In this document: one piece after another, positions 24,428 to 33,045 of the stretch | Position numbering within the stretch: the first letter of the stretch is position 1 | How the letters are laid out: each line of letters starts with the position of its first letter | Assembly: GCF_014297465.1 (NCBI RefSeq) | Contig: NZ_JACORT010000014.1 | Span: 1 to 64,000 of the forward strand | Direction of reading: 5' to 3' | DNA length: 64,000 nt | Origin: Ramlibacter cellulosilyticus | GTDB taxonomy: Bacteria > Pseudomonadota > Gammaproteobacteria > Burkholderiales > Burkholderiaceae_C | Program-made: the position numbers and the translations under genes | The notes under the pieces: generated by a model | What the model saw: only the letters and a program-made list of their open reading frames with translations | Told to the model about the DNA's origin: nothing | The model's database searches: none

Positions 24428-25309
24428 TCAGACGGCGGCCGTCATGAGGATCCAGCCGTCCTCCTCGTCGCTCACCTGCAACTGGCAATACGGGGCGTAG
24501 GCGGCCTTCAGTTCGTCGGCCTGGCGCGACAGGATGCCGGCCAGCACGAGGTGGCCGCCCGCCTGCACGTGGCCGCGCAGCAGCGGCGCGAGCACCTTCA
24601 GCGGCGTCGCGAGGATGTTGGCCAGCACCGTTTCGTACTGGCCGCTGGCCATGTCCGGCAGGCCCGCAGCCACGGTCACGCCGTTGGCGCGCGCGTTGTC
24701 CTCGGTGGAGCGCACGGCGGCTTCGTCGATGTCGACGGCATCCACCGAGGCGGCACCGAACTTCGCCGCACCGATGGCGAGGATGCCCGAGCCGCAGCCG
24801 TAGTCCAGCACGCGCTGGCCGCGCGGCGCGTGGTTCGCGATCCAGCGCAGGCACATGCGCGTGGTGGGATGCGTGCCGGTGCCGAAGGCGAGCCCCGGGT
24901 CCAGCCGGATCACCTCGCGCGCCTGCGCCGGCGGTTCGTGCCACGTGGGCACGATCCAGAAGCTGGGCGTGATCTCCACCGGCTCGAACTGCGACTGCGT
25001 GAGGCGCACCCAGTCCTGGTCCGGCACGGCCTGGATGCCCAGCACCCTGCAGTCCGCGAAGAAGTCCTGCGGGGCGAGCAGCTGCGCGGCTTCCTGCGCC
25101 TGCGCTTCCCCGGAGAAGAGCGCGACGACGACCGAGCGCTGCCACCCTTCCCTGGGCGGCGGCATGCCCGGCTCGCCGAACAGGGCCTGCTCCGCCGGGG
25201 TCTGCGCGTCGGCGTCTTCCACCGACACGCTCAGGGCGTCGAGCGCCTCGAGCGCATCGCTCACGGGCTCGACGCGCTCTTCGGGGCAGAGCAGCCGCAG
25301 TTCGAACAT
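24428..25309 (-). CDS. prmA: Ribosomal protein L11 methyltransferase
   Basis: A 293-residue PrmA, which trimethylates lysines of ribosomal protein L11 with SAM. N-terminal substrate-recognition domain about 1-110; methyltransferase with LDPGLAFGTGTHPTTRMCL and the SAM motif VLDYGCGSGILAIGAAKFGA, plus VLANILATPL (the post-II motif). Length is normal (E. coli 293). It starts 7 bases after the accC stop and is in the well-known accB-accC-prmA order. Confidence 0.96.
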   Translation of the reverse strand: MFELRLLCPEERVEPVSDALEALDALSVSVEDADAQTPAEQALFGEPGMPPPREGWQRSVVVALFSGEAQAQEAAQLLAPQDFFADCRVLGIQAVPDQDWVRLTQSQFEPVEITPSFWIVPTWHEPPAQAREVIRLDPGLAFGTGTHPTTRMCLRWIANHAPRGQRVLDYGCGSGILAIGAAKFGAASVDAVDIDEAAVRSTEDNARANGVTVAAGLPDMASGQYETVLANILATPLKVLAPLLRGHVQAGGHLVLAGILSRQADELKAAYAPYCQLQVSDEEDGWILMTAAV

Positions 25310-25316
25310 GGAGGCC

Positions 25317-26666
25317 CTACCGTTTATGGTGCTTCAGCCACTCTTCCAGGTAGTGGATGTTGGTCCCGCCGCTCATGAACTTGGCATCGACCATCAGCTC
25401 GCGGTGCAGCGGGATGTTGGTCTTGATGCCTTCCACCACCGTCTCGCCCAGCGCGCCGCGCATGCGGGCCAGCGCCTGGTCGCGGGTGTCGCCGTGCACG
25501 ATGATCTTGCCGATCATCGAGTCGTAGTTGGGCGGCACGAAGTAGTTGTTGTAGACGTGCGAGTCCACCCGCACGCCGGGGCCGCCGGGCTGGTGCCACA
25601 GCGTGATGCGTCCCGGCGAGGGCACGAAGTTGTACGGGTCCTCGGCGTTCACGCGGCACTCGATCGCGTGGCCGCGCAGCACGATGTCGCCCTGCTTGAA
25701 GGGCAGCTTCTCGCCGGCGGCCACCTGGATCTGCGTCCTCACGATGTCGATGCCCGAGATCAGCTCGGTCACCGGGTGCTCCACCTGCACCCGCGTGTTC
25801 ATCTCGATGAAGTAGAACTCGCCGTTCTCGTACAGGAACTCGAAGGTGCCCGCGCCGCGGTAGCCGATCTTCTTGCAGGCCGCGGCGCAGCGTTCGCCGA
25901 TCTTCTCGATCAGCTTGCGCGGGATGCCCGGCGCCGGCGCTTCCTCGATGATCTTCTGGTGGCGGCGCTGCATGGAGCAGTCGCGCTCGCCCAGGTAGAC
26001 CGCGTTCTTGTGCTTGTCCGCGAGGACCTGGATCTCGATGTGCCGGGGGTTCTGGAGGAACTTCTCCATGTACACCGCCGGATTGCCGAAGGCGGCCTGG
26101 GCCTCGGCCTTCGTCATCTGCACGGAGTTGACCAGCGCCGCCTCGGTGTGCACCACGCGCATGCCGCGCCCACCGCCGCCGCCCGCCGCCTTGATGATGA
26201 CGGGGTAGCCGACGGACTTGGCGATGCGGCGGATCTCCGCCGGGCTGTCCGGGAGTTCGCCTTCGGAGCCGGGCACGCAGGGCACGCCGGCCTTGATCAT
26301 GGCCTGCTTGGCCGAGACCTTGTCGCCCATGGTCCGGATGTTGTCCGGCGTCGGGCCGATGAACTGGAAGCCGCTCTTCTCCACGCGCTCGGCGAAGTCC
26401 GCGTTCTCGGAGAGGAAGCCGTAGCCCGGGTGGATCGCCTCCGCGTCGGTCACTTCCGCCGCGGCGATGATGGCCGGCATGTTCAGGTAGCTCTGGGGCG
26501 AAGGCGGCGGGCCGATGCACACCGCCTCCTCCGCGAGCTTCACGTACTTGGCTTCGCGGTCGGCCTCGGAATAGACCATGACGGCCTTCACCCCCAGCTC
26601 GTTGCAAGCCCGCTGAATGCGAAGGGCGATCTCCCCGCGGTTCGCGACAAGGATTTTCTTGAACAT
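25317..26666 (-). CDS. accC: Acetyl-CoA carboxylase, biotin carboxylase subunit
   Basis: A 449-residue AccC, which carboxylates biotin on AccB using ATP and bicarbonate in the first step of fatty-acid synthesis. ATP-grasp motifs are clear: [50 protein letters not shown] and [12 protein letters not shown]. Length is as expected. It starts 3 bases after accB ends, so the two subunits are made together. Confidence 0.97.
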   Translation of the reverse strand: MFKKILVANRGEIALRIQRACNELGVKAVMVYSEADREAKYVKLAEEAVCIGPPPSPQSYLNMPAIIAAAEVTDAEAIHPGYGFLSENADFAERVEKSGFQFIGPTPDNIRTMGDKVSAKQAMIKAGVPCVPGSEGELPDSPAEIRRIAKSVGYPVIIKAAGGGGGRGMRVVHTEAALVNSVQMTKAEAQAAFGNPAVYMEKFLQNPRHIEIQVLADKHKNAVYLGERDCSMQRRHQKIIEEAPAPGIPRKLIEKIGERCAAACKKIGYRGAGTFEFLYENGEFYFIEMNTRVQVEHPVTELISGIDIVRTQIQVAAGEKLPFKQGDIVLRGHAIECRVNAEDPYNFVPSPGRITLWHQPGGPGVRVDSHVYNNYFVPPNYDSMIGKIIVHGDTRDQALARMRGALGETVVEGIKTNIPLHRELMVDAKFMSGGTNIHYLEEWLKHHKR

Positions 26667-26669
26667 TTG

Positions 26670-27134
26670 TTATTCGATGACGAACAGCGGCTGGCCGTAT
26701 TCGACCGCCTGGCCGTTCTCGCAGAGGATCTGGGTGATCGTGCCGCCCTTGTCCGCCTCGATCTCGTTGAGGATCTTCATCGCCTCGATGATGCAGACCG
26801 TCTCGCCTTCCTTGACCTGGCTGCCCACTTCCACGAACGCCTTGGCGCCCGGTGCGGAGGCACGGTAGAAGGTGCCGACCATCGGCGACTTCACGGTGTG
26901 GCCCTTCGGGGCCTCCGGGGCCGCGGCGGGCGCCGGGGCGGCAGCAGCGGGTGCGAGGGCGGGCGCGGGAGCAGCGACGCTGGTCGCCTGCGGCATCACC
27001 ATCGGCGCGGCGACCTGGCCGGCCGGGCTGCCCTTGACGATGCGGACCTTGCCCTCCGCTTCGGTGATCTCCAGTTCGGACACATTGGATTCCGACACCA
27101 GGTCGATCAGCGTCTTGAGCTTGCGCAAGTCCAT
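26670..27134 (-). CDS. accB: Acetyl-CoA carboxylase, biotin carboxyl carrier protein
   Basis: A 154-residue AccB. The N-terminal helix is [20 protein letters not shown], then an Ala/Pro-rich linker (about 45-78) and the biotinyl domain with the acceptor Lys in EAMKILNE. The ribosome site AGGAGAACCTCC is very strong. The 138-bp AT-richer gap upstream (27135-27272) has a TAAATT element (27167-27172, minus strand) that may be the -10 of an accBC promoter, though no matching -35 is clear. Confidence 0.97.
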   Translation of the reverse strand: MDLRKLKTLIDLVSESNVSELEITEAEGKVRIVKGSPAGQVAAPMVMPQATSVAAPAPALAPAAAAPAPAAAPEAPKGHTVKSPMVGTFYRASAPGAKAFVEVGSQVKEGETVCIIEAMKILNEIEADKGGTITQILCENGQAVEYGQPLFVIE

Positions 27135-27272
27135 GGAGGTTCTCCTGCCTCATTGAAAGAGAGGCGAATTTACAGCAAATTCCGCCTTCTTCGCTCTTTT
27201 TGCAGGATCGAGCGTTAGATTTTCACCATCGTTCTGAATTTGCGAACGACGCGGGGGACGGCGCGGCGCGCC

Positions 27273-27833
27273 TCAGGCGGCGGCGGACCAGGCTTGCAGG
27301 TCCGCCTCGCTGACCCGGCCCATTCTACGCTGGCGCACGCGTCCATCCGCCGCGAAAACGACGGAAAACGGCAGGCCGCCGGCCTGGTTGCCCAGGCTTC
27401 GGGTCAGCTCCGTGCCTTCCAGGCCGGCCAGGCCGATGGGGAAGGACACCGGCGTGCGTTGCAGGAACTTGCGCACCGCGGACGGTTGGTCGATGGCCAG
27501 GCCGACCACTTGCCAGCCGTTCGCCGCACGTTGGCGGTAGAACGCGTCGAGCAAAGGCATCTCCTCGATGCAGGGCGCGCACCAGGTCGCCCAGAAGTTC
27601 AGGAGCAGCGGCTTGCCCTGGATGGAGGCCATGGGCAGTTGCGTGCCTTGCGGCGTGTCGAAGGAAAGCGTCCACAGGCGCGCGGCCGCGGCGGGGTCGC
27701 CTTCGTCTTCGCGGGTCCGCCACCAGGCCAGGCCGGCACCGGCGGCGGCGGCCGCGACGGCGACGCCGCCCACGAGAAGCTTGCGGCGGTTCGGGGCGGG
27801 CGCGGGCGCGGGAGCGGTCACGGACTCAGTCAT
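27273..27833 (-). CDS. TlpA-like thiol:disulfide oxidoreductase, membrane anchored
   Basis: A 186-residue thioredoxin-fold protein. An N-terminal anchor (RRKLLVGGVAVAAAAAGAGL) places the domain in the periplasm. The active site is WCAPC in NFWATWCAPCIEEMP, with the cis-Pro in GGLPFSVVF. Such proteins reduce apocytochrome or other periplasmic disulfides. It overlaps the upstream hypothetical gene by 8 bp and precedes accB by 138 bp. In other Burkholderiales an aroQ gene often sits between these two; none is present here. Confidence 0.88.
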   Translation of the reverse strand: MTESVTAPAPAPAPNRRKLLVGGVAVAAAAAGAGLAWWRTREDEGDPAAAARLWTLSFDTPQGTQLPMASIQGKPLLLNFWATWCAPCIEEMPLLDAFYRQRAANGWQVVGLAIDQPSAVRKFLQRTPVSFPIGLAGLEGTELTRSLGNQAGGLPFSVVFAADGRVRQRRMGRVSEADLQAWSAAA

Positions 27834-28422
27834 CGCCGGAAGCCTCCACCAGGGCGCGCACGGCGTCCAGGTCTCCGCGCGGCGTGCGGCCCTTGCTATC
27901 CGGCTTGAGCGCGCCGCGCAGGTCGTCGTGGTCGTAGACCAGCAGGTGCACGCCGATCGGTTCACCGAGTTCGCGGCTCATGCTGGAAAGGCTCAGGGCC
28001 TCGACGGAATCGCCGTTGAAGCCGGTGACGGTGCGGGGGGTGTAGTCCACGTTGTGTTCGATCAGCTTGATCTCCGCCGATTTCGGGTCGTCGCAAAAGA
28101 GCTGGACGTAGATGTCGGACAGGCGCGTCGCCGTTCCATGCCAGACCGCGCCGCCCAGGTACGGGCGGAATTCGGCGAGACGTTCCATCCAGGTCAGCGC
28201 CAGCCGGCGCAAGGCCGCGAGTTCGGCCGGCTGCGTGTCGCCGCAGAAGACGGAAATGTATTCCCGCACCGCGTCTTCCACCGTGTCGTTGTCCGGAAGG
28301 GCCGCGCGCGCGGGCAGTCCCAGCTGCTTGACGGCGCGGCGCTTGGCCGGCCCGTATTCCAGCCCCTCTTCCACGACCAGCCGGGCGGCGGTGGCGGCGA
28401 TTTCGGCCTGCAGGGTGTCCAT
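27826..28422 (-). CDS. Conserved hypothetical protein upstream of tlpA
   Basis: A 198-residue cytoplasmic-looking protein with no signal or membrane segment that I recognise. Visible features: LVVEEGLEYGPAKRRAVKQL near the N-terminus, RPYLGGAVWHGTATRLSDIY and LFCDDPKSAEIKLIEHNVDY. The latter two resemble the nucleotidyltransferase-like fold (a catalytic-looking D-x-D/D near 'LSDIYVQLFCDDPKSAEI'), but I would not assign an activity. Translation overlaps tlpA by 8 bp. The ATG at 28422 is chosen; one three codons upstream (28431) is also possible. Confidence 0.72.
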   Translation of the reverse strand: MDTLQAEIAATAARLVVEEGLEYGPAKRRAVKQLGLPARAALPDNDTVEDAVREYISVFCGDTQPAELAALRRLALTWMERLAEFRPYLGGAVWHGTATRLSDIYVQLFCDDPKSAEIKLIEHNVDYTPRTVTGFNGDSVEALSLSSMSRELGEPIGVHLLVYDHDDLRGALKPDSKGRTPRGDLDAVRALVEASGDD

Positions 28423-28494
28423 CGGGTGCATTCTGCATGGACGCGGCAGCCCCGGGCCCCTAGAGTGCTTTCGTTCCCCCTTCCGGAGCCGGGC

Positions 28495-30123
28495 ATGCAA
28501 AGCACGATGATGGCCACGCCGCTGTCGCTGAACCACCTGCTGGAGCGCGCGGGCCAGCTGTTCCACCGCAACGAGATCGTTTCGCGCCTGCCGGACAAGT
28601 CCCTGCGCCGGCATGCGTATGGCGAGTTCTACCGCCGCACCCGGTCGCTGGCTTCCGCCCTGCAGAAGCTGGGGCTGCAGAAGGGCGAGCGCGTCGCCAC
28701 GCTCTGCTGGAACCACCACGCGCACCTGGAGTGCTACTTCGGCATCCCGGCGGCCGGCGGCGTGATGCACACCCTCAACCTGCGCCTCTCCCCCGATGAG
28801 ATCGGCTGGATCGCAGGCGACGCGAAGGACCGCTTCCTGGTCGTCGACGACGTGCTGCTGCCTCTCTACAAGCAGTTCGCCGGGCTGCACCGGTTCGAGA
28901 AGGTGATCGTGTTCCCGTTCTCGGGCGCGGCCGTCCCGGAGGGATTCACGGACTACGAGCAGCTGCTGGCCGACGCGGACCCCGAGGGCTTCCGCTACGC
29001 CGCGCACGGGGAGGACGACCCGGTGGCGATGTGCTACACGTCCGGCACGACGGGCCGGCCGAAGGGCGTCGCGTATTCCCACCGCTCCACGATCCTGCAC
29101 ACGCTGGTGGCGAGCCTCGGCGACTTCTGGGGCCTGCGGGGCACGGACGTCGTCATGCCGGTGACGCCCATGTTCCATGCGAACAGCTGGGGCATGCCGT
29201 ACGGCGCGGTGATGATGGGCGTGAAGCTGGTCTTCCCGGGACCGCACCTGCACCCGGAGGACCTGCTGGACCTGATGCAGGTCGAGCCGCCGACGCTGTC
29301 GCTGGGCGTGCCCACGATCTGGATGAGCCTCATCCAGACCTACGACGCGTCGCAGGCGAAGGAGTCGCCGCATCACGGGCGCTGGAAGCTCCCGCGCGGC
29401 ATGCGCTCGCTCGTGGGCGGGGCCGCCGTGCCGGAATCGCTGATCCGCGCCTTCGACCGGCACGGCATCTGGATCGAGCAAGGCTGGGGCATGACCGAGA
29501 CTTCGCCCGTGTGCACCATCTCCTATCCGCGCGCCGAGCTGCAGGGGGCGAGCGAGGACGAGAAGTACCGCCGCGCCGCCATGGCCGGCGTGCCCGTGCC
29601 GCTGGTGGACCTGCGCGTGATCGGCGACCAGGGCGAGCAGCCGTGGGACGGCAGGAGCGTGGGCGAGATCCAGGTGCGCGGCCCCTTCATCACGGGCAGC
29701 TACCACGAGGTGCCGGTGAGCCCCGAGAAGTTCACGGCCGATGGGTGGCTGCGCACCGGGGACGTGGCGAGCGTCGACGAACTCGGCTTCGTGCGCATCA
29801 CGGACCGCACCAAGGACCTGATCAAGTCCGGCGGCGAGTGGATCTCCTCCGTGGACCTGGAGAACGCGCTCATGGCCCACCCCGCGGTGGCCGAGGCGGC
29901 CGTGATCGCCATCCCCGACGAGAAGTGGAGCGAGCGCCCGCTGGCCTGCGTCGCGCTGAAGAAAGACGCCGACGCCCACCCCGGCGACCTCAACGCCCAC
30001 CTGCTGCAGCACGGCTTCGCGAAGTGGCAGCTGCCCGAACGCTACGAGTTCATCGAAGCGGTGCCGCGCACGTCCACGGGCAAGTTCTGGAAGCTGAAGC
30101 TGCGGGAGCGGTTCCCGAAGTAG
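28495..30123 (+). CDS. Acyl-CoA synthetase (AMP-forming, medium/long-chain type)
   Basis: A 542-residue ANL-superfamily ligase that activates a carboxylic acid as acyl-AMP and then acyl-CoA. AMP-binding motif [16 protein letters not shown], then [14 protein letters not shown], the adenylate motif [20 protein letters not shown] and the hinge [16 protein letters not shown], with the C-terminal catalytic Lys in TSTGKFWK. The branch (with FHANSWG) is the fatty-acid/dicyclopropyl type common in proteobacteria; exact chain length is not determined. It stands alone, divergent from the hypothetical-tlpA group. Confidence 0.9.
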   Translation: MQSTMMATPLSLNHLLERAGQLFHRNEIVSRLPDKSLRRHAYGEFYRRTRSLASALQKLGLQKGERVATLCWNHHAHLECYFGIPAAGGVMHTLNLRLSPDEIGWIAGDAKDRFLVVDDVLLPLYKQFAGLHRFEKVIVFPFSGAAVPEGFTDYEQLLADADPEGFRYAAHGEDDPVAMCYTSGTTGRPKGVAYSHRSTILHTLVASLGDFWGLRGTDVVMPVTPMFHANSWGMPYGAVMMGVKLVFPGPHLHPEDLLDLMQVEPPTLSLGVPTIWMSLIQTYDASQAKESPHHGRWKLPRGMRSLVGGAAVPESLIRAFDRHGIWIEQGWGMTETSPVCTISYPRAELQGASEDEKYRRAAMAGVPVPLVDLRVIGDQGEQPWDGRSVGEIQVRGPFITGSYHEVPVSPEKFTADGWLRTGDVASVDELGFVRITDRTKDLIKSGGEWISSVDLENALMAHPAVAEAAVIAIPDEKWSERPLACVALKKDADAHPGDLNAHLLQHGFAKWQLPERYEFIEAVPRTSTGKFWKLKLRERFPK

Positions 30124-30127
30124 AAGA

Positions 30128-30241
30128 CGGACATCCGAACGCAAAGGGCGCAAAGGTTTCGCAAAGGGCGCGAAAAATATCCTTGTTGAATTCTTTTGCG
30201 TCCTTTGCGGGTTCTTTGCGTCCTTTGCGTTCGGATGTCCG
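30128..30241. repeat. Inverted repeat with AACGCAAAGG motifs
   Basis: Outer arms are a perfect 20-bp inverted repeat (30128-30147 and 30222-30241, CGGACATCCGAACGCAAAGG and its complement). Inside are more GCAAAGG/CCTTTGC copies. The centre is AT-rich (GAAAAATATCCTTGTTGAAT). It fills most of the gap between the acyl-CoA ligase and mpl, which are on the same strand, and resembles the related nested repeat at 51996-52090. Confidence 0.75.
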
Positions 30242-30269
30242 CTTTCTGCTGCCCGGATAATCGCCCCCC

Positions 30270-31649
30270 ATGCACATCCACATCCTCGGCATCTGCGGCA
30301 CGTTCATGGGGGGACTGGCCGCGCTCGCCCGCGAGGCGGGCCACCAGGTCACGGGCTGCGACGCCGGCGTCTATCCGCCCATGAGCGACCAGCTGCGCGC
30401 CCTGGGCATCGACCTGATCGAGGGTTTCGGCACCGAGCAGCTCGCCCTGAAGCCCGACGTCTGGGTCGTGGGCAACGTCGTTTCGCGCGCGCGCCAGGCC
30501 GACGGCACGCCCCGGTACCCGCTGATGGAAGCGATCCTCGACCAGGGCCTGCGCTACACCAGCGGCCCGCAGTGGCTGGCCGAGCACGTGCTGCAAGGCC
30601 GCCACGTGCTGGCCGTCGCGGGAACCCACGGCAAGACGACGACCACCTCGATGCTGGCGTGGATCCTCGAGCACGCGGGGCTGCAGCCGGGCTTCCTGGT
30701 CGGCGGCGTGCCGCTCAACTTCGGCGTCTCCGCGCGCCTGGGCAACCTGGCGCGTCCCTTCACGCCCTTCGTGATCGAGGCCGACGAATACGACACGGCC
30801 TTCTTCGACAAGCGCAGCAAATTCGTCCACTACCGCCCGCGCACCGCCATCCTGAACAACCTGGAGTTCGACCACGCGGACATCTTCGACGACCTCGCCG
30901 CGATCGAGCGCCAGTTCCACCACCTCGTGCGCACCATCCCCTCGACGGGTCGCGTCGTGACCAACGGCCTGGAGGAAAGCCTCGCGCGCGTGCTGCACCA
31001 GGGCTGCTGGAGCGAGATGCGCAGCTTCGGCAGCGCGGTGAGCGACTTCCGCGCCGAGGGCGAGCCGGTGAAGTTCGACGTGCTGGAGCAAGGCCACCGC
31101 GTCGCCCAGGTGCATTGGGACGTTGCCGGCGTGCACAACCAGCTTAATGCGCTGGCCGCCATCGCCGCCGCGCAGCACGTGGGCGTGACGCCCGCGACCG
31201 CCGCGGCCGCCCTGCGCGAGTTCCGCAACGTCAAGCGGCGCATGGAAGTGCGCGGCGTCGCCAACGGCATCACCGTCTACGACGACTTCGCGCACCACCC
31301 GACGGCCATCCGCACCACCATCGACGGCCTGCGCCGGCAGGTCGGGTCCGCTCGCATCCTGGCGGTGTTCGAGCCCCGCAGCAACACGATGAAGCTCGGC
31401 ACGATGAAGGCGCAGCTGCCCTGGAGCCTGGAGCAGGCCGACCTGTCCTTCTGCCACGCCGGCGGGCTCGGCTGGGACCCGGCCGAAGCGCTGGAGCCGA
31501 TGGGCGACAAGGCGCGCGTGGTGCAGTCGATCCCGGAAGCCGTCGAACAGCTGAAGGCGGTAGCGCGCCCCGGCGACCACATCCTGTGCATGAGCAATGG
31601 CGGCTTCGGCGGCATCCACGCGAAGCTGCTGGAGAGCCTCGCCGGCTAG
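30270..31649 (+). CDS. mpl: Murein tripeptide ligase Mpl
   Basis: A 459-residue Mur-ligase-family protein that recycles L-Ala-gamma-D-Glu-meso-Dap by joining it to UDP-MurNAc. It starts with MHIHILGICGTFMGGLAALA, has the ATP loop VAGTHGKTTTTSM, EADEYDTAFFDKRSKFVHY (specific to Mpl) and ends with LCMSNGGFGGIHAKLLESL. Length fits E. coli Mpl (457). The stop codon TAG falls in the left arm of the cloverleaf element at 31644-31923. Confidence 0.95.
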   Translation: MHIHILGICGTFMGGLAALAREAGHQVTGCDAGVYPPMSDQLRALGIDLIEGFGTEQLALKPDVWVVGNVVSRARQADGTPRYPLMEAILDQGLRYTSGPQWLAEHVLQGRHVLAVAGTHGKTTTTSMLAWILEHAGLQPGFLVGGVPLNFGVSARLGNLARPFTPFVIEADEYDTAFFDKRSKFVHYRPRTAILNNLEFDHADIFDDLAAIERQFHHLVRTIPSTGRVVTNGLEESLARVLHQGCWSEMRSFGSAVSDFRAEGEPVKFDVLEQGHRVAQVHWDVAGVHNQLNALAAIAAAQHVGVTPATAAAALREFRNVKRRMEVRGVANGITVYDDFAHHPTAIRTTIDGLRRQVGSARILAVFEPRSNTMKLGTMKAQLPWSLEQADLSFCHAGGLGWDPAEALEPMGDKARVVQSIPEAVEQLKAVARPGDHILCMSNGGFGGIHAKLLESLAG

Positions 31650-31923
31650 GAGCCTGCGCGGCAGAGAAACGGGCCTGCGCCGGTGCCTGGAAGCGTGCCA
31701 GGCTAGGCGCGGCCGACGCCGTGTAGTTCATCTACACAAGGAGGTCGCAACAACGCATGGCACGCTTCCAGGCACCGGCCCGAAGGGTTGGGCCGAGAAG
31801 GGGGCGCCTGCGTCGTTGCGAAAGCGGGTCAAGCCGTCCAGGCTTGACCCACTTTCGCGCCTAGCATCCGCCCCCTTCTCGGCCCAACGCAGGCCCGTTT
31901 CTCTGCCGCGCAGGCTCCTAGCC
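31644..31923. repeat. 280-bp cloverleaf-like nested inverted-repeat element
   Basis: Perfect 36-bp terminal arms (31644-31679 and 31888-31923) enclose two further hairpins. Hairpin B: 31680-31700 with 31758-31778, 21 bp perfect, whose loop holds a smaller palindrome GTGTAG-TTCAT-CTACAC (31721-31737). Hairpin C: 31787-31806 with 31869-31888, 20 bp, topped by a hairpin D (31818-31835 with 31841-31858, 18 bp with one mismatch). Together this folds as a cloverleaf. CTAG lies in both ends. The arms supply the stop codons of both converging genes. It looks like a MITE or a structured mobile repeat; no transposase is nearby. Confidence 0.85.
31757..31864 (+). CDS. Possible 35-residue Arg-rich peptide inside the cloverleaf element
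   Basis: An ATG at 31757 opens a 35-codon frame ending in TAG at 31862-31864, beginning MARFQAPARRVGPRRGRLRR. A perfect anti-16S match AAGGAGGT lies at 31738-31745, 11 bases before the ATG (a little long). The peptide is about a quarter arginine with a single Cys and no known motif. The palindrome GTGTAG-TTCAT-CTACAC lies immediately upstream and could be an operator. Because the frame runs through repeat arms, it may be a chance ORF; the strong ribosome site is the only support for translation. Confidence 0.3.
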   Translation: MARFQAPARRVGPRRGRLRRCESGSSRPGLTHFRA

Positions 31924-32952
31924 CCGGTCCGGCATCAGCGGCAGCGGCGCCGTCAGGTCGTTGGGCGCCGCGCCGGGCAGGTTCGACGGGCGCGGCGACG
32001 AGTCCATCACGGAGAAGTACACGCTCTGCTCCGGCAGGACGGAGTCGCGTGCCGCCGGTGCGCGCGCCGCACTGGCCAGCGCGCGCTTGGGGTTCGACGT
32101 GATCGAGCCCACCACGTACAGCGCGGACAGCACGCGCGCGAGCTGCTCGTCGCCCATGCCCGTGGACTGCTGCAGGCCGTTGAAGTTCATGCCCGGACGG
32201 CTCACCAGTTCGCGCATCACGAGCAGGTGGGCGTCCTTCAGCTGCCGCTGCGGCAGGCGCGGCGGGCGGCGGAAGAAGAGCGGCTGGTTGCGGTAGTGCG
32301 GCGGCAGCAGGTCGCGCTGCGTGCGCTGTGCGAATTGCCACATCACCTGCGAGACGCTCGCGCGCGGGTAGTTGGGCGGGATGGACACGGCGCCGTGGTC
32401 GCGGATGCACCAGCTCGCATCCGCGAAATCCTTCGCGGCCACGCCCGGCATGACGGCGGCCCCGAGCTTCAGGTCCACGACGGCGAGCAACTGGCGGTCG
32501 TGCAGCACTTCCCACGAGCCGGAGTTCAGGCTGGGTTGCTGGTCCGCGATGCTGGAGGCCAGCGCGAACTGCGCCAGCGTGGTCTGCAGCCAGCCCGAGA
32601 ACTGGTTCAGCACCTGGATGCAGCCCGCCTTGTCGGCGAGGTTGAAGGTCACGGCCGGCTTGAAGCCCGGCGCGGTGATCGGCTGGGAGAAAGCCACGGG
32701 CCGGTCGACGTCGGCCAGCGCGAGCTGCACCGAGCGCCCGGACGGCACGGCGGGCTGCACGCGCAGGTGCTCGTTGGCCATCAGCAGCGTCCGGCTGCCT
32801 TCGAGCCACCAGGCATCGGCGTCGGCGAACGCGCCCAGCTCCCAGCTCGCCCTGGGCGAACTGGCGGCTGCGGCCGCGTCGGCTGCCGTCTTGTGTTGTG
32901 CCTCCGTATACCCCGCCAGTCCCAGGCGGAGCACGGGGACCTCGATGGTCAT
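31918..32952 (-). CDS. Conserved hypothetical protein
   Basis: A 344-residue soluble protein without signal peptide. No named family is recognised. It begins MTIEVPVLRLGLAGYTEAQH; the middle includes SWEVLHDRQLLAVVDLKLG, and near the C-terminus RPGMNFNGLQQSTGMGDEQL followed by ARVLSALYVVGSIT looks like a small winged-helix segment. A strong consensus promoter and a GAGGAGGG ribosome site precede the start, so it is clearly expressed as its own unit. Its stop codon lies in the right arm of the cloverleaf element, and it converges on mpl. Confidence 0.72.
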   Translation of the reverse strand: MTIEVPVLRLGLAGYTEAQHKTAADAAAAASSPRASWELGAFADADAWWLEGSRTLLMANEHLRVQPAVPSGRSVQLALADVDRPVAFSQPITAPGFKPAVTFNLADKAGCIQVLNQFSGWLQTTLAQFALASSIADQQPSLNSGSWEVLHDRQLLAVVDLKLGAAVMPGVAAKDFADASWCIRDHGAVSIPPNYPRASVSQVMWQFAQRTQRDLLPPHYRNQPLFFRRPPRLPQRQLKDAHLLVMRELVSRPGMNFNGLQQSTGMGDEQLARVLSALYVVGSITSNPKRALASAARAPAARDSVLPEQSVYFSVMDSSPRPSNLPGAAPNDLTAPLPLMPDRG

Positions 32953-32994
32953 GTGTTCCCTCCTCGGGCTCCCCTTGTGCCCCGAGTCGAAACG

Positions 32995-33023
32995 AATATA
33001 CAGACCGTGTTACGGGATGTAAA
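32995..33023 (-). promoter_or_regulatory. Sigma-70 promoter of the hypothetical gene
   Basis: On the minus strand TTTACA (33018-33023) and TATATT (32995-33000) are separated by exactly 17 bases, in an AT-rich island rare in this genome. A start site near 32988 would give a leader of about 36 bases before the ATG at 32952. Confidence 0.7.
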
Positions 33024-33045
33024 TACTCCGCGAGAACGAAAGGAC

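Noticed and set aside
31644-31923. Cloverleaf considered as a tRNA or tmRNA
   Set aside because: Stems are 18-36 bp, far too long; there is no anticodon arm, T-loop consensus or CCA, and no ALAA-type tag frame.
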